Of a stretch of DNA of 64,000 bases, positions 7,404 to 14,818 are shown one piece after another. The notes below the pieces were generated by a model. That model saw nothing but the letters and a program-made list of their open reading frames with translations, did no database searches and was not told the DNA's origin. Position numbers and translations under genes: made by a program. The DNA lies in assembly GCF_043633585.1 (NCBI RefSeq), contig NZ_CP141832.1, positions 2,666,001 through 2,730,000 on the forward strand, in the 5' to 3' direction. This stretch comes from Lacrimispora sinapis. Lineage in GTDB: Bacteria; Bacillota; Clostridia; Lachnospirales; Lachnospiraceae. Position 1 is the first letter of the stretch. Each line of letters begins with the position of its first letter.

Positions 7404-9422
7404 CTACAAAAGCATGGAGATATAGTGGATCTCCAGCTCATAAATGCCATCTGGTGAGGTAATGGAGATGATATCTCCAAAGCTGACGCTGTACTGGATC
7501 TTTTTGCATACTATAGAACTTCCCAGCATGATGGAAGCATCGGAAGAATGGTACAATATCATTCGCCTGTCTTCATCTGCAATGAGGAAAATCTGGTCAA
7601 GTCCCAAAGCCTTGGAGGCTTCCGGATAATCTTTCATTAAATCGCCAAAACTGACCCGGTTATCCTTGATTTTATACATAGGAAACGTAAGCGGCGGAAT
7701 CTCTTCTTCGTCTTCCGGCTGATCAATAAAGTAAGCATCCATCTTTCCCTGAAAACGGTTTTGTGCTTTTTTTTCTGTTATGACCTCAAGCTCAGGTTTT
7801 GGTTTGTGGAAGATCCGCCAGATAACGGCTCCTGCAGCAAGAGCTGCCAGAGCGAAAGCCCACCAATATGCTTTCCATAAAGGAATGATAGAAATATTAT
7901 AGCTGTAGGATATGGCTGATTCCCCATCAGAAACTTTGATAACCAGGGGCTGTCTGCCTGCTTTCAACGCTTTGACCGAAAGCACACCGTTGTCCAGACT
8001 GACTTTTGCTGCTTCTGTTTCATTCTTTTCTAAGGAGTAGGTGAGCCCATCCCCATCGGTGTCTTTAAAGAATTCATTAAGCGTAAGCTTCTTTTCCTTG
8101 CTCAATGGATTCAATCCTAACTGCTCCGGCAGTTCTCCTGCAGGAGGTGTATTTACTACCTGCAGCCGCACGGTATGAAATACACAGGATTCCATTACAT
8201 CATCCAGACGGCTGTCGATGTAGTATGTACCTGACTGAGTCAAATTCACTTTTCCGGTTATCACACCGCCTTCAATAGCTGTATCCAAAACGGTACGTCC
8301 ATTGGCAGACTGTCCGTCCGCATAAAGTTCTACTTTAGGAGTGAAATTCTTATAAAATGCTTCATCGGTTATGACCGTACCATTCTTATCCTTAAAGTAG
8401 ATCCGGTAAGGCAGGGGTTTATTCCTTCCTGTTGCCGTCTCTATCTCAAGAACCGGGGTTAAATCCCGATAGCTGATCAAATAAATCTTTAAGCCCTGGT
8501 CCTTTACGGTATTGGTCTGTATCGTCAATTCCCCGATGTCTTCCTTGACATCAGATAACTTTGCTACCGAATAATGGACCAGATTCACCGGCTTTATCTG
8601 CTGATCTCCATAGACAACGGTGGTATCTCCGATCTGCTGGGGAGAAATCATTAATACGTCCATCTCATCCAGATAAGCATCATCCAGTTTCACCCGAATG
8701 CTCTGGCTTCCTGCCCCGTAAATGCCATTGGTGATTTCCTGAATCCGGTAAGCCATGTTGGAATTAAAGATTCCATAAAGGACTTCAATCAACGTTTCCG
8801 GCTTCTCAACCGTATAGCTTTCCGCATTGGTCTGTTTTGCAATCTCTTTTAAAATTTCTTTGTTTCCATCGTATTTTCCAAAGGCAACCGTATAAATGGG
8901 AATCCCCTGGGACTGACAGGCAGCCACAGTGTTCTTTAAATCGGAATTGGAATTATCCTTGGTTCTTCCGGTTGTAGAGCCGTTTAAATCCGTCTCTCCG
9001 TCGGAGATCAGGACAATCATGCGTTTTCGTCCGCTGTCCTGCCCGGACAATCCATAAGCATAGCTCAATCCCAGCCCTATGTCCGTATTACCGGAATAAC
9101 CGGCAGAATCAATCTGTCCTTTTAAGGAATCCCGTTCCTCCTGGGTTTTCACAGAAACCGGTGCGGCGGATGATACGATGCGGTCGTTGTATGCGACAAA
9201 TCCGATTTTGATATCCGCACTGTGGACCGTGTCCACAAATGCCTTTACCATCCCGGTAGCCGTATGGTCTCTGTCATTGGCGGTCATGGAACCGCTGTAA
9301 TCCATGACAAACGTCACATCAAGACCGTTCTGCTCACTGGCTATTTCCTCTGCCAGCGCACGGTGGGAGGAAATAAAAACAAAACAAAATAGTACAAATA
9401 CAATCCTTTTTAATCTCTTCAT
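7404..9422 (-). CDS. Secreted, membrane-anchored von Willebrand factor A protein
   Basis: This 672-residue protein has a signal peptide (1-24), a vWA domain with an intact MIDAS (DYSGS at 41-45, then SGNTDIG and LISDGETD), Ig- or cadherin-like beta domains, one membrane helix at about 518-536 and a 135-residue cytoplasmic tail. The tail is beta-rich with a late VSFGDIISI strand that resembles an FHA-type sandwich, though I see no GR or SxxH motif. The topology suggests an outside metal-dependent adhesion sensor linked to a cytoplasmic module. It is the first gene of the injection-like run, 106 bp upstream of the sheath gene. The vWA call is firm; the role as surface receptor or trigger is inference. 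Confidence 0.85.
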   Translation of the reverse strand: MKRLKRIVFVLFCFVFISSHRALAEEIASEQNGLDVTFVMDYSGSMTANDRDHTATGMVKAFVDTVHSADIKIGFVAYNDRIVSSAAPVSVKTQEERDSLKGQIDSAGYSGNTDIGLGLSYAYGLSGQDSGRKRMIVLISDGETDLNGSTTGRTKDNSNSDLKNTVAACQSQGIPIYTVAFGKYDGNKEILKEIAKQTNAESYTVEKPETLIEVLYGIFNSNMAYRIQEITNGIYGAGSQSIRVKLDDAYLDEMDVLMISPQQIGDTTVVYGDQQIKPVNLVHYSVAKLSDVKEDIGELTIQTNTVKDQGLKIYLISYRDLTPVLEIETATGRNKPLPYRIYFKDKNGTVITDEAFYKNFTPKVELYADGQSANGRTVLDTAIEGGVITGKVNLTQSGTYYIDSRLDDVMESCVFHTVRLQVVNTPPAGELPEQLGLNPLSKEKKLTLNEFFKDTDGDGLTYSLEKNETEAAKVSLDNGVLSVKALKAGRQPLVIKVSDGESAISYSYNISIIPLWKAYWWAFALAALAAGAVIWRIFHKPKPELEVITEKKAQNRFQGKMDAYFIDQPEDEEEIPPLTFPMYKIKDNRVSFGDLMKDYPEASKALGLDQIFLIADEDRRMILYHSSDASIMLGSSIVCKKIQYSVSFGDIISITSPDGIYELEIHYISMLL

Positions 9423-9597
9423 AGATCTTACTCACCTTTGTTTCTGTTTTTTACTTACTCCAATATACACCAAAAAATGACAAAAAAACCATTCATGTAA
9501 GAAATAACGGGTTAGATGTATGTTTTGGTAATTTTATGTTGTTTTTAAACGTTTTACCCATAAATTTAAAACCGTTTTGTTGAATTAAGACAAAAAT

Positions 9598-9632
9598 TAA
9601 GATGCATGATGATTATCATCACACATCTCAAT
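9598..9632 (-). terminator. Terminator after the sensor kinase gene
   Basis: On the minus strand an AGATG...CATCT stem with an inner TGATGAT/ATCATCA palindrome is followed by TTAATTTTTG, 6 bp past the kinase stop. The rest of the 9423-9637 gap is AT-rich; I found no convincing sigma-A promoter for the vWA gene. Confidence 0.6.
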
Positions 9633-9637
9633 TAAAT

Positions 9638-10945
9638 TTATATCCCCTCAGCTTCATATAAAATCGCCTTCAAGGTGAACACTCCATCTTTTCCTTCCGT
9701 GGCAAGAACCCCGTTATATTTGTCTGTTATTTTCCTCATAGAACCGATTCCAAGTCCATGGACCCCTTCTTTTTTTCTGGTGATTAATTTGCCATCCTTT
9801 GCTGTTTTTATATCTCCCGCATACCGGTTTTGGATACAGAAAATCAGACAGCCCCTCTCGTACTTGATCTCGACCCACATGGCCCGTTTTTCCTCTTCCA
9901 CATATTCCAGGGCTTCCACCGCATTGTCAAAGGCATTTCCCATAAGAATGCATAAATCCGTATCCTTGATCCCCAATTCTTTAGGAATACTGATCCTGGT
10001 ATCCAGACGGATGTTCTTTTTATGGGCTTCCCGGTACAGGTGGTTGACCAAAGAATCCACCACCAGATTCCCGGTCCATTCCTCCAGGTACTCTTTTTTC
10101 ACCGTCTCTCCGATCATCTGATCCAATACCTCCATCAGTTTATCTTTTTCCTTCTGCTTTGCGAGTTCCTGGATATAGATCAGCTTTTGTTTTAAATCGT
10201 GACGCTTTGTATGAAGCTCCATGGTTTCCTTGTCTTCCAGTTGCTTTTGTTGTTGAAACAATTCCAATTGTTTCACATACATGCTCTCATTCCGCTTGAT
10301 TCTGGCTTCCTCGACCCGCATCAGATAGGCAGGATAAACCAGCAAGTGAAGAACAATCATTCCTGCTGTTCCCAGTAAAAGCCAGCGTAAATTATCTACG
10401 TTTTGGGAAGCAGACTGTTCGGCTGCCATATAAAAGGCAAAATATACCGTCATGGCTGCTACAAACGGCATGATAAAAAAGACCCCCTGCACAGAAGCCT
10501 CATCCCCTGCTCCTTTCCGCTTCATATAGCTCCGAATTCCAAAAATCAGAACAAGCAGGGCAAACTTTGACAGCCACAAAGAAACCATCACCCAGTTTTG
10601 TCCTTCTCCTGCCCACAGCTTTGTTCCAATCGAAAAAAACATATCAAGAAGCAGCCAGAGAGCGGCTAAAAGGCCAGGAAAGGTCCACCGCTTCCACAGC
10701 GGAGAAGCATATCCTGTCATTCCGGTAAATCCTATGGTTACCAGCGTTCCAAACATAAAAAATGCAGGATTATACTTTATATCACTCATCGTGCCGTACA
10801 ACTGCCATAAAAAGAAAAGCAGCCATTTTGCTGCCTTCCCTTTACCGCTTTTTGCGGTTAAAAATATATCCAGATATACCTTGGCAACCAGTACCCCAAA
10901 AAGGGAAAAACAGACGTTACCCGCAATCCATAATCCTTCCTTCAT
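9638..10945 (-). CDS. AgrC-like GHKL sensor histidine kinase
   Basis: I choose ATG 10945, whose ATGA overlaps the stop of the upstream response regulator by 4 nt and has a GGAG site; a GTG at 10957 gives a slightly longer reading. The 435-residue protein has several membrane helices in its first 215 residues, then a helical linker rich in Gln/Lys, a phospho-acceptor motif TKRHDLK (about 245), an N-box GNAFDNAVEA and a HGLGIGS G-box. This is the AgrC/VirS type, which often senses peptides. With the LytTR regulator it forms a two-component system lying directly upstream of the injection-like genes on the same strand. Its ligand is unknown. Confidence 0.88.
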   Translation of the reverse strand: MKEGLWIAGNVCFSLFGVLVAKVYLDIFLTAKSGKGKAAKWLLFFLWQLYGTMSDIKYNPAFFMFGTLVTIGFTGMTGYASPLWKRWTFPGLLAALWLLLDMFFSIGTKLWAGEGQNWVMVSLWLSKFALLVLIFGIRSYMKRKGAGDEASVQGVFFIMPFVAAMTVYFAFYMAAEQSASQNVDNLRWLLLGTAGMIVLHLLVYPAYLMRVEEARIKRNESMYVKQLELFQQQKQLEDKETMELHTKRHDLKQKLIYIQELAKQKEKDKLMEVLDQMIGETVKKEYLEEWTGNLVVDSLVNHLYREAHKKNIRLDTRISIPKELGIKDTDLCILMGNAFDNAVEALEYVEEEKRAMWVEIKYERGCLIFCIQNRYAGDIKTAKDGKLITRKKEGVHGLGIGSMRKITDKYNGVLATEGKDGVFTLKAILYEAEGI

Positions 10946-11664
10946 ATGTGACACCACTCCATTGCCTCATATAAATTGACTTCCACTTCCTTTTTGCGGC
11001 TTCGGCTGACCGGCAGACAAACTCCATCCATTAATTCCACAATTTCCGCAGAAAACCTGGAAATCCGCAAGTAACTGACCAGATAAGACTTATGTATCCG
11101 CACAAACCGCAGCTTTTGTCCCCTTAATTCCTCTTCAATGGCTTCCAGATTCTTATAAAGTCTGTAACGTCCGCTGTCGCAGATGATCTCTGTCATCCGT
11201 CCCTTGCTTTCAAAATAAATTACTTCTTTCAGCTGCACCTTATAATCCGACCGGTCATAACGAAACCGGTAATACTGGTCTTGCGTTCCGATCATTTTTA
11301 ATATGTGATTGAATGTATCGGTAAATTCATTCTTCCTGATGGGTTTTACAAGAAACCCAATGGGCGCAGCTAAAAACGCTTCCTTCATATAACTTTCATA
11401 AGATGTTACAAAAACCATCTGTACGGTACGATCCATTTCACGAATCTTCTTTGCTGCTGCTATACCGCTTAAATTGGGCATCTCAATATCCATGTAAATG
11501 ATATCAAAACGCTTTCCTTTCATTACTGCTTTAACGATCTCATCCCCATCTGCATAGGCCTCAACCTCTAAATTCAATCCGGTTTCATCTCCCAATTCCT
11601 GCAGATATTTTTTCATTTCCAACAGCAGCAGACGGTCATCATCGCACACACCAATTTCCAACAT
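10942..11664 (-). CDS. LytTR family response regulator (AgrA-like)
   Basis: The start is ATG 11664, placed 4-5 nt after a very strong AGGGGGTGAG site; reading upstream to 11823 would add a non-homologous AT-rich stretch. The 240-residue protein has a receiver domain with CDDD (7-10) and the phospho-acceptor Asp59 in YMDIEMP, and a C-terminal LytTR DNA-binding domain from about residue 135 (YYRFRYDRSDYKV... FVRIHKSYLV). LytTR proteins bind pairs of direct repeats; such a pair is visible about 100 bp upstream of this gene. It is translationally coupled to the kinase gene. Confidence 0.9.
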   Translation of the reverse strand: MLEIGVCDDDRLLLLEMKKYLQELGDETGLNLEVEAYADGDEIVKAVMKGKRFDIIYMDIEMPNLSGIAAAKKIREMDRTVQMVFVTSYESYMKEAFLAAPIGFLVKPIRKNEFTDTFNHILKMIGTQDQYYRFRYDRSDYKVQLKEVIYFESKGRMTEIICDSGRYRLYKNLEAIEEELRGQKLRFVRIHKSYLVSYLRISRFSAEIVELMDGVCLPVSRSRKKEVEVNLYEAMEWCHI

Positions 11665-11765
11665 GGCCTCACCCCCTACTATATGGATAATAGCATAAAT
11701 TTTGTTACAATTTCCAATATTTTTAACTTTTTCAGCATATAATGAAATTCGACATATTTCAACCC

Positions 11766-11798
11766 AAGTGCTAAAATTATACACTTTGAGTGCCAAAA
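11766..11798 (-). promoter_or_regulatory. Candidate LytTR operator: two 11-bp direct repeats
   Basis: AAGTGCTAAAA (11766-11776) and GAGTGCCAAAA (11788-11798) agree at 9 of 11 positions and are spaced exactly 22 bp apart, about two helical turns. This is the layout bound by LytTR dimers such as AgrA and ComE. A TATAAT hexamer on the minus strand lies between the repeats. Autoregulation of the adjacent response regulator is the inferred use. Confidence 0.5.
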
Positions 11799-11996
11799 TT
11801 TGCACACTTGCATACCGAATCACCGTTTTATCTTCGACATCAGAATGGGCGGTTGAAAAATCCCCTTAGATTCCGGCATATACACGCTTTATTTCTATGA
11901 TATAATGGAAGCAATTCATGAAATGAAGCGCTGAACGTATGAAGGTGGTGGAATTTGACGGAGACTGGCAGATTGGAGAAATAGTTAGAAGTAATC

Positions 11997-12026
11997 GGAA
12001 ACAGGACATGCTGTTGTCTTGTTTTC
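11997..12026 (+). promoter_or_regulatory. Leader hairpin upstream of the AlkZ-related gene
   Basis: A 12-bp stem with two G-U pairs (GGAAACAGGACA with TGTCTTGTTTTC) lies 35 nt before the start codon at 12061, just ahead of the AGGAGG site. A TATAAT at 11901-11906 could be the -10 box, with no good -35. The purpose is unclear; it may influence translation or attenuate transcription. Confidence 0.35.
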
Positions 12027-12060
12027 TGTGACAGGATTTTTATAAAAGGAGGACACATCA

Positions 12061-12768
12061 ATGATACAGAAACAAATAAAAAGTTATGATGATTTTGTAG
12101 AAACCCTGTTGGAGACCGGCTTTTCTATGGGAGGAGGAAACAGCGAAGGAATTTATTCGGTCATCCCCTGGAACTGGAACCAGGAACCTCCTTATGATAC
12201 ACCGGTCCGCTGGCATACCGGGGACCCGGATACCGACCCGTGGGAATGGCGGATCAGGGTTTTGGAGGAGCGTAAGGACATTGCTTATGCCAAACTGTTC
12301 TTTAAAAAGAGCGGTTATATGACCAAAGACTGGATTCCATATTTTATGGCTGTCCGAAGAGGAAACCGGACGCTGGAAGAGGAATACGCAAACGGGGCCA
12401 TCAGCCATCAGGCAAAACGGATTTACAAAACCGTTTTAGAACACGGAACGCTGCCTTTGCATTCCATTAAGGAACTTGCTGGTTTCAGCAAAGAAGACAA
12501 GTCTCAATTTGAACGGGGATTGGTGGAATTGCAGACAAAAATGTTTTTGACCATGTGCGGCAGGCAGCAGAAAATAAACCAAAAGGGGGAAGAATACGGC
12601 TGGTCATCCACCGTTTTTTGTACCATCGAAAGTTTTTGGGGGGAGGATGTGTTAGAAAAAGCTGACATGGTAGAAACAAAGGAGGCCATTGAAAAAATAT
12701 CAGAGCGTATCCTTTTCTTAAACCCCCACGCAGAACCAAAGAAGATATTAAAATTTATCAAAGGTTAA
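12061..12768 (+). CDS. AlkZ-related winged-helix protein
   Basis: This 235-residue protein resembles the AlkZ/YcaQ-related family often found in Firmicutes. The features I see are a Trp-rich N-terminal half (EWRIRVLEERKDIAYAKL), a central wHTH-like segment (LPLHSIKELAGFSKEDKSQFE) and a conserved aromatic region around GWSSTVF. True AlkZ glycosylases are about 400 residues and unhook crosslinked bases with a QxQ motif, which I do not see, so catalytic DNA repair should not be assumed. The start has a strong AGGAGG site. It stands alone between the two-component system and the DUF4280 gene. Confidence 0.55.
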   Translation: MIQKQIKSYDDFVETLLETGFSMGGGNSEGIYSVIPWNWNQEPPYDTPVRWHTGDPDTDPWEWRIRVLEERKDIAYAKLFFKKSGYMTKDWIPYFMAVRRGNRTLEEEYANGAISHQAKRIYKTVLEHGTLPLHSIKELAGFSKEDKSQFERGLVELQTKMFLTMCGRQQKINQKGEEYGWSSTVFCTIESFWGEDVLEKADMVETKEAIEKISERILFLNPHAEPKKILKFIKG

Positions 12769-12846
12769 AATTTTCAATTCGACGTTCGTTGACTGGGCAG
12801 AGAAATTATAGAATTTTGCATTTTGGCTCTCATTGACAGGATCTGT

Positions 12847-12897
12847 AGTATTCCGTTGCGGAGCATCATTTAAACGTTTCTGATGCTCCGGAATACT
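12847..12897. repeat. Bulged inverted repeat in a convergent intergenic space
   Basis: AGTATTCC (12847-12854) pairs with GGAATACT (12890-12897) and GGAGCATCA (12860-12868) with TGATGCTCC (12881-12889), with a 5-nt bulge on the left arm and a 12-nt loop. CAGGA/TCCTG just outside extends the pairing. There is no U-run on either side, so it is not a simple terminator. It may be a small structured RNA, a cruciform or the relic of a miniature element. Confidence 0.6.
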
Positions 12898-12961
12898 GTG
12901 TCCTGCGTTTTCACTAAGAACCGTAGATCTTTGGATCAATTAGAAGGAAATCCAGGGGGGC

Positions 12962-13288
12962 CTAGAACGGTTCGATCCGTATGACCCCTCCGCATAAACA
13001 GGATAAGACACTGTTACTATAAAGCACCGGTTCCCCATTGATTTTATGATCCATATCTTTGATCAGCCATGGAATCAAAACCACAGGAACACATGGCTGA
13101 GGGGGAGTCATCCGACTGCATGTACCAAAACAGGTGAAATTGATTCCAGGCTTGTAATCCATGACGGAAGCCTGATTTTTGTCCCCAATAACCGCACCAT
13201 GACTGACCGGAACCTTTAAGCAGCACCCGCAGCTTCCCATGGAGCATTTTAATGTAACCCCTTCAACCACCTCAAACTTATCACTCAT
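12962..13288 (-). CDS. PAAR-like DUF4280 protein (candidate spike tip)
   Basis: I choose ATG 13288, 8 nt after GAGAGAGG. The 108-residue protein is a small beta-rich, Cys-rich domain with repeated Cys/Gly motifs (CSMGSCGCCLKVP, GTCSRMTPPQPC, VLSCLCGGVI). This is the pattern I know as DUF4280, a PAAR-like family. PAAR proteins cap the VgrG spike of contractile machines with a metal-bound tip. It lies 3.5 kb upstream of the sheath-like operon on the same strand, separated by the two-component pair and an unrelated gene. No effector or toxin extension is fused to it. Family call fairly sure; link to the sheath is inference. Confidence 0.75.
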   Translation of the reverse strand: MSDKFEVVEGVTLKCSMGSCGCCLKVPVSHGAVIGDKNQASVMDYKPGINFTCFGTCSRMTPPQPCVPVVLIPWLIKDMDHKINGEPVLYSNSVLSCLCGGVIRIEPF

Positions 13289-13342
13289 ATGTAATACCTC
13301 TCTCAAAATAAATTATATCATTGAATAATCCCTTAAAATTGT

Positions 13343-13386
13343 GCAGGCTCCTTAGAAGCCTGCTTCTTTTATTGGAAAAAGCAGGC
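13343..13386. promoter_or_regulatory. Competing hairpins upstream of the DUF4280 gene
   Basis: GCAGGCT (13343-13349) can pair with AGCCTGC (13357-13363), and the same right arm can pair instead with GCAGGC at 13381-13386. On the plus strand the first hairpin is followed by TTCTTTTATT and looks like a terminator. Because the arms are mutually exclusive the segment could also act as an attenuator on either strand. Nothing else stands out in 13289-13528. Confidence 0.4.
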
Positions 13387-13528
13387 ATTCCAGGAGCATC
13401 TGTTATCCAGAAGAAGTCCGCACCGGATTTTAATTTCAATATATACGATATTTTGAGAAAAAGGAGCATTATGTAAAAAATAACCGTTTGTAAGTAAAAA
13501 CAGGCATGTTTTTTATCCCGTACAGCCC

Positions 13529-14032
13529 TTAATCAGCTTTTAATACTTTTACGATTTCCCCTACAAAGCACTGATGATAGTCTTTTTCCGGATAAAGTTT
13601 AAAATCCAGGGATTTATCTATAAACCCGGCAGGATCAACGCTCTGCTTATAAAGCTTTTTGCATATGAGCACAAGCTTTGCCTCTGAAAAATAGGGAGCA
13701 TCTCCATCAAAGAACGGAGTAAGCCCGGATTCTTTCGCCTTATCCACTTCCCGGCCGGAATTGGCACCGCAGTAGGAAAGGGCCGAACGGTACTTCTCAT
13801 CAAAAAAATTGAGTGCATAATAATCTTCCCGGTCCACAAATTCCAGGGTATACCTTTGAGGGCGAAGTACAATGGTGGATACATTTTTGCCCCACATCAC
13901 TCCGATTCCTCCCCAGCTGGCGGTCATCATATTAAAACTGTTTTCATTTCCGGCAGAAATAAGCATCCAGTCCTTTCCTATTTGTGTAACAGGATTTACC
14001 GGCACATCTAAAAGATTTACTTCTCTTAACAT
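13529..14032 (-). CDS. Flavin reductase-like domain protein
   Basis: This 167-residue protein matches the FMN-binding split-barrel flavin reductase family. It has the early NSFNMMTASWGGIGVMWGK segment (FMN phosphate/ring contacts are in this T/S-W region), the RPQRYTLEFVDRE segment and a conserved aromatic centre (YYALNFF). These small clostridial proteins bind FMN and may reduce it or shuttle electrons; the substrate is unknown. It is monocistronic, with a weakly conserved promoter region up to 14080. Family call is good. Confidence 0.82.
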   Translation of the reverse strand: MLREVNLLDVPVNPVTQIGKDWMLISAGNENSFNMMTASWGGIGVMWGKNVSTIVLRPQRYTLEFVDREDYYALNFFDEKYRSALSYCGANSGREVDKAKESGLTPFFDGDAPYFSEAKLVLICKKLYKQSVDPAGFIDKSLDFKLYPEKDYHQCFVGEIVKVLKAD

Positions 14033-14217
14033 TTCATTACCTCCATATCATGAAAATTCAATCCGTCTCTATCCTATTATAAGATGGGGACTGAAACAAA
14101 ATTCCTCACTTCAAGATCAAATATTATTTATGGCAAGCTTACCGGATTCCCTTATCAAAGGGATATTTTTTTATTTGCCGAATATATAGTATTAATTACT
14201 GATACAGGAGACCGCCT

Positions 14218-14682
14218 ATGTCTGCAAACAGAAAAAAGCTATTGGCCTATATCCTATTTCCTTTGATTGTCGGCGCGATTTCAGGGTTTCTTTCCAGAAA
14301 CGGCATGAATATGTACAGCTCCTTAAACCGGCCGCCCTTATCCCCTCCTGGCTGGGTATTTCCATTGGTGTGGACTATTTTATACATACTTATGGGCATA
14401 AGTTCCTATCTGATCGCCTCCTCTCCTTCTCCCAAAAAGCGGGAAGCCCTGTTGCTGTACGCAGTTCAGCTGTTTCTTAATTTTATATGGAGTCCCATAT
14501 TCTTTGGACTGAAGAATTATTTACTGGCATTTATCGTTCTTTTGCTTTTGTGGTATGCGATCTTTAAAATGATCCGTTCTTTTTTTCAGGTCGATTCCAC
14601 AGCCGCACTGCTCCAAATTCCCTATCTCCTATGGGTCGCCTTTGCCGGATACTTAAACCTGGCAATCGTCTTTATAAATTAA
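14218..14682 (+). CDS. tspO: TspO/MBR family membrane protein
   Basis: This 154-residue protein has five membrane helices and the family motifs: NRPPLSPPGWVFPLVWTILY (the conserved P-P-x-W-x-F-P-x-W-x-x-L-Y block, about residues 36-55) and the later NFIWSPIFF. TspO proteins bind porphyrins and related ligands in the membrane and take part in stress or tetrapyrrole responses. It is a single-gene unit followed by a strong terminator. Confidence 0.93.
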   Translation: MSANRKKLLAYILFPLIVGAISGFLSRNGMNMYSSLNRPPLSPPGWVFPLVWTILYILMGISSYLIASSPSPKKREALLLYAVQLFLNFIWSPIFFGLKNYLLAFIVLLLLWYAIFKMIRSFFQVDSTAALLQIPYLLWVAFAGYLNLAIVFIN

Positions 14683-14690
14683 TGGGAAAC

Positions 14691-14762
14691 AAAAGGGACC
14701 GGCGGAGACAACACTTTGAAAGAATAACGCCCTTTAAAGTGATGTCACCGCCGGTCCTTTTT
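14691..14762. terminator. Bidirectional terminator between tspO and the purine permease
   Basis: AAAAGGGACCGGCGG and CCGCCGGTCCTTTTT form a GC-rich stem with runs of A and T outside on both strands, with a second small ACTTT/AAAGT stem inside. It can stop transcription from both converging genes. Confidence 0.85.
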
Positions 14763-14818
14763 ATCATGCGGACTGGTTGTCCATAGCATCAGTCACCCGG
14801 CTGACCGGATGAAATCGG

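Noticed and set aside
9598..9632. Fur box in TGATGATAATCATCA after the kinase gene
   Set aside because: It is the inner part of a terminator stem downstream of a stop codon and far from a promoter.
11939..12031. 30-codon frame upstream of the AlkZ-related gene
   Set aside because: The ribosome-binding site is weak and the frame runs through the leader hairpin; no recognisable peptide.
13281..13469. 62-codon minus-strand frame upstream of the DUF4280 gene
   Set aside because: It runs through the competing hairpins, has no site and overlaps the DUF4280 start.
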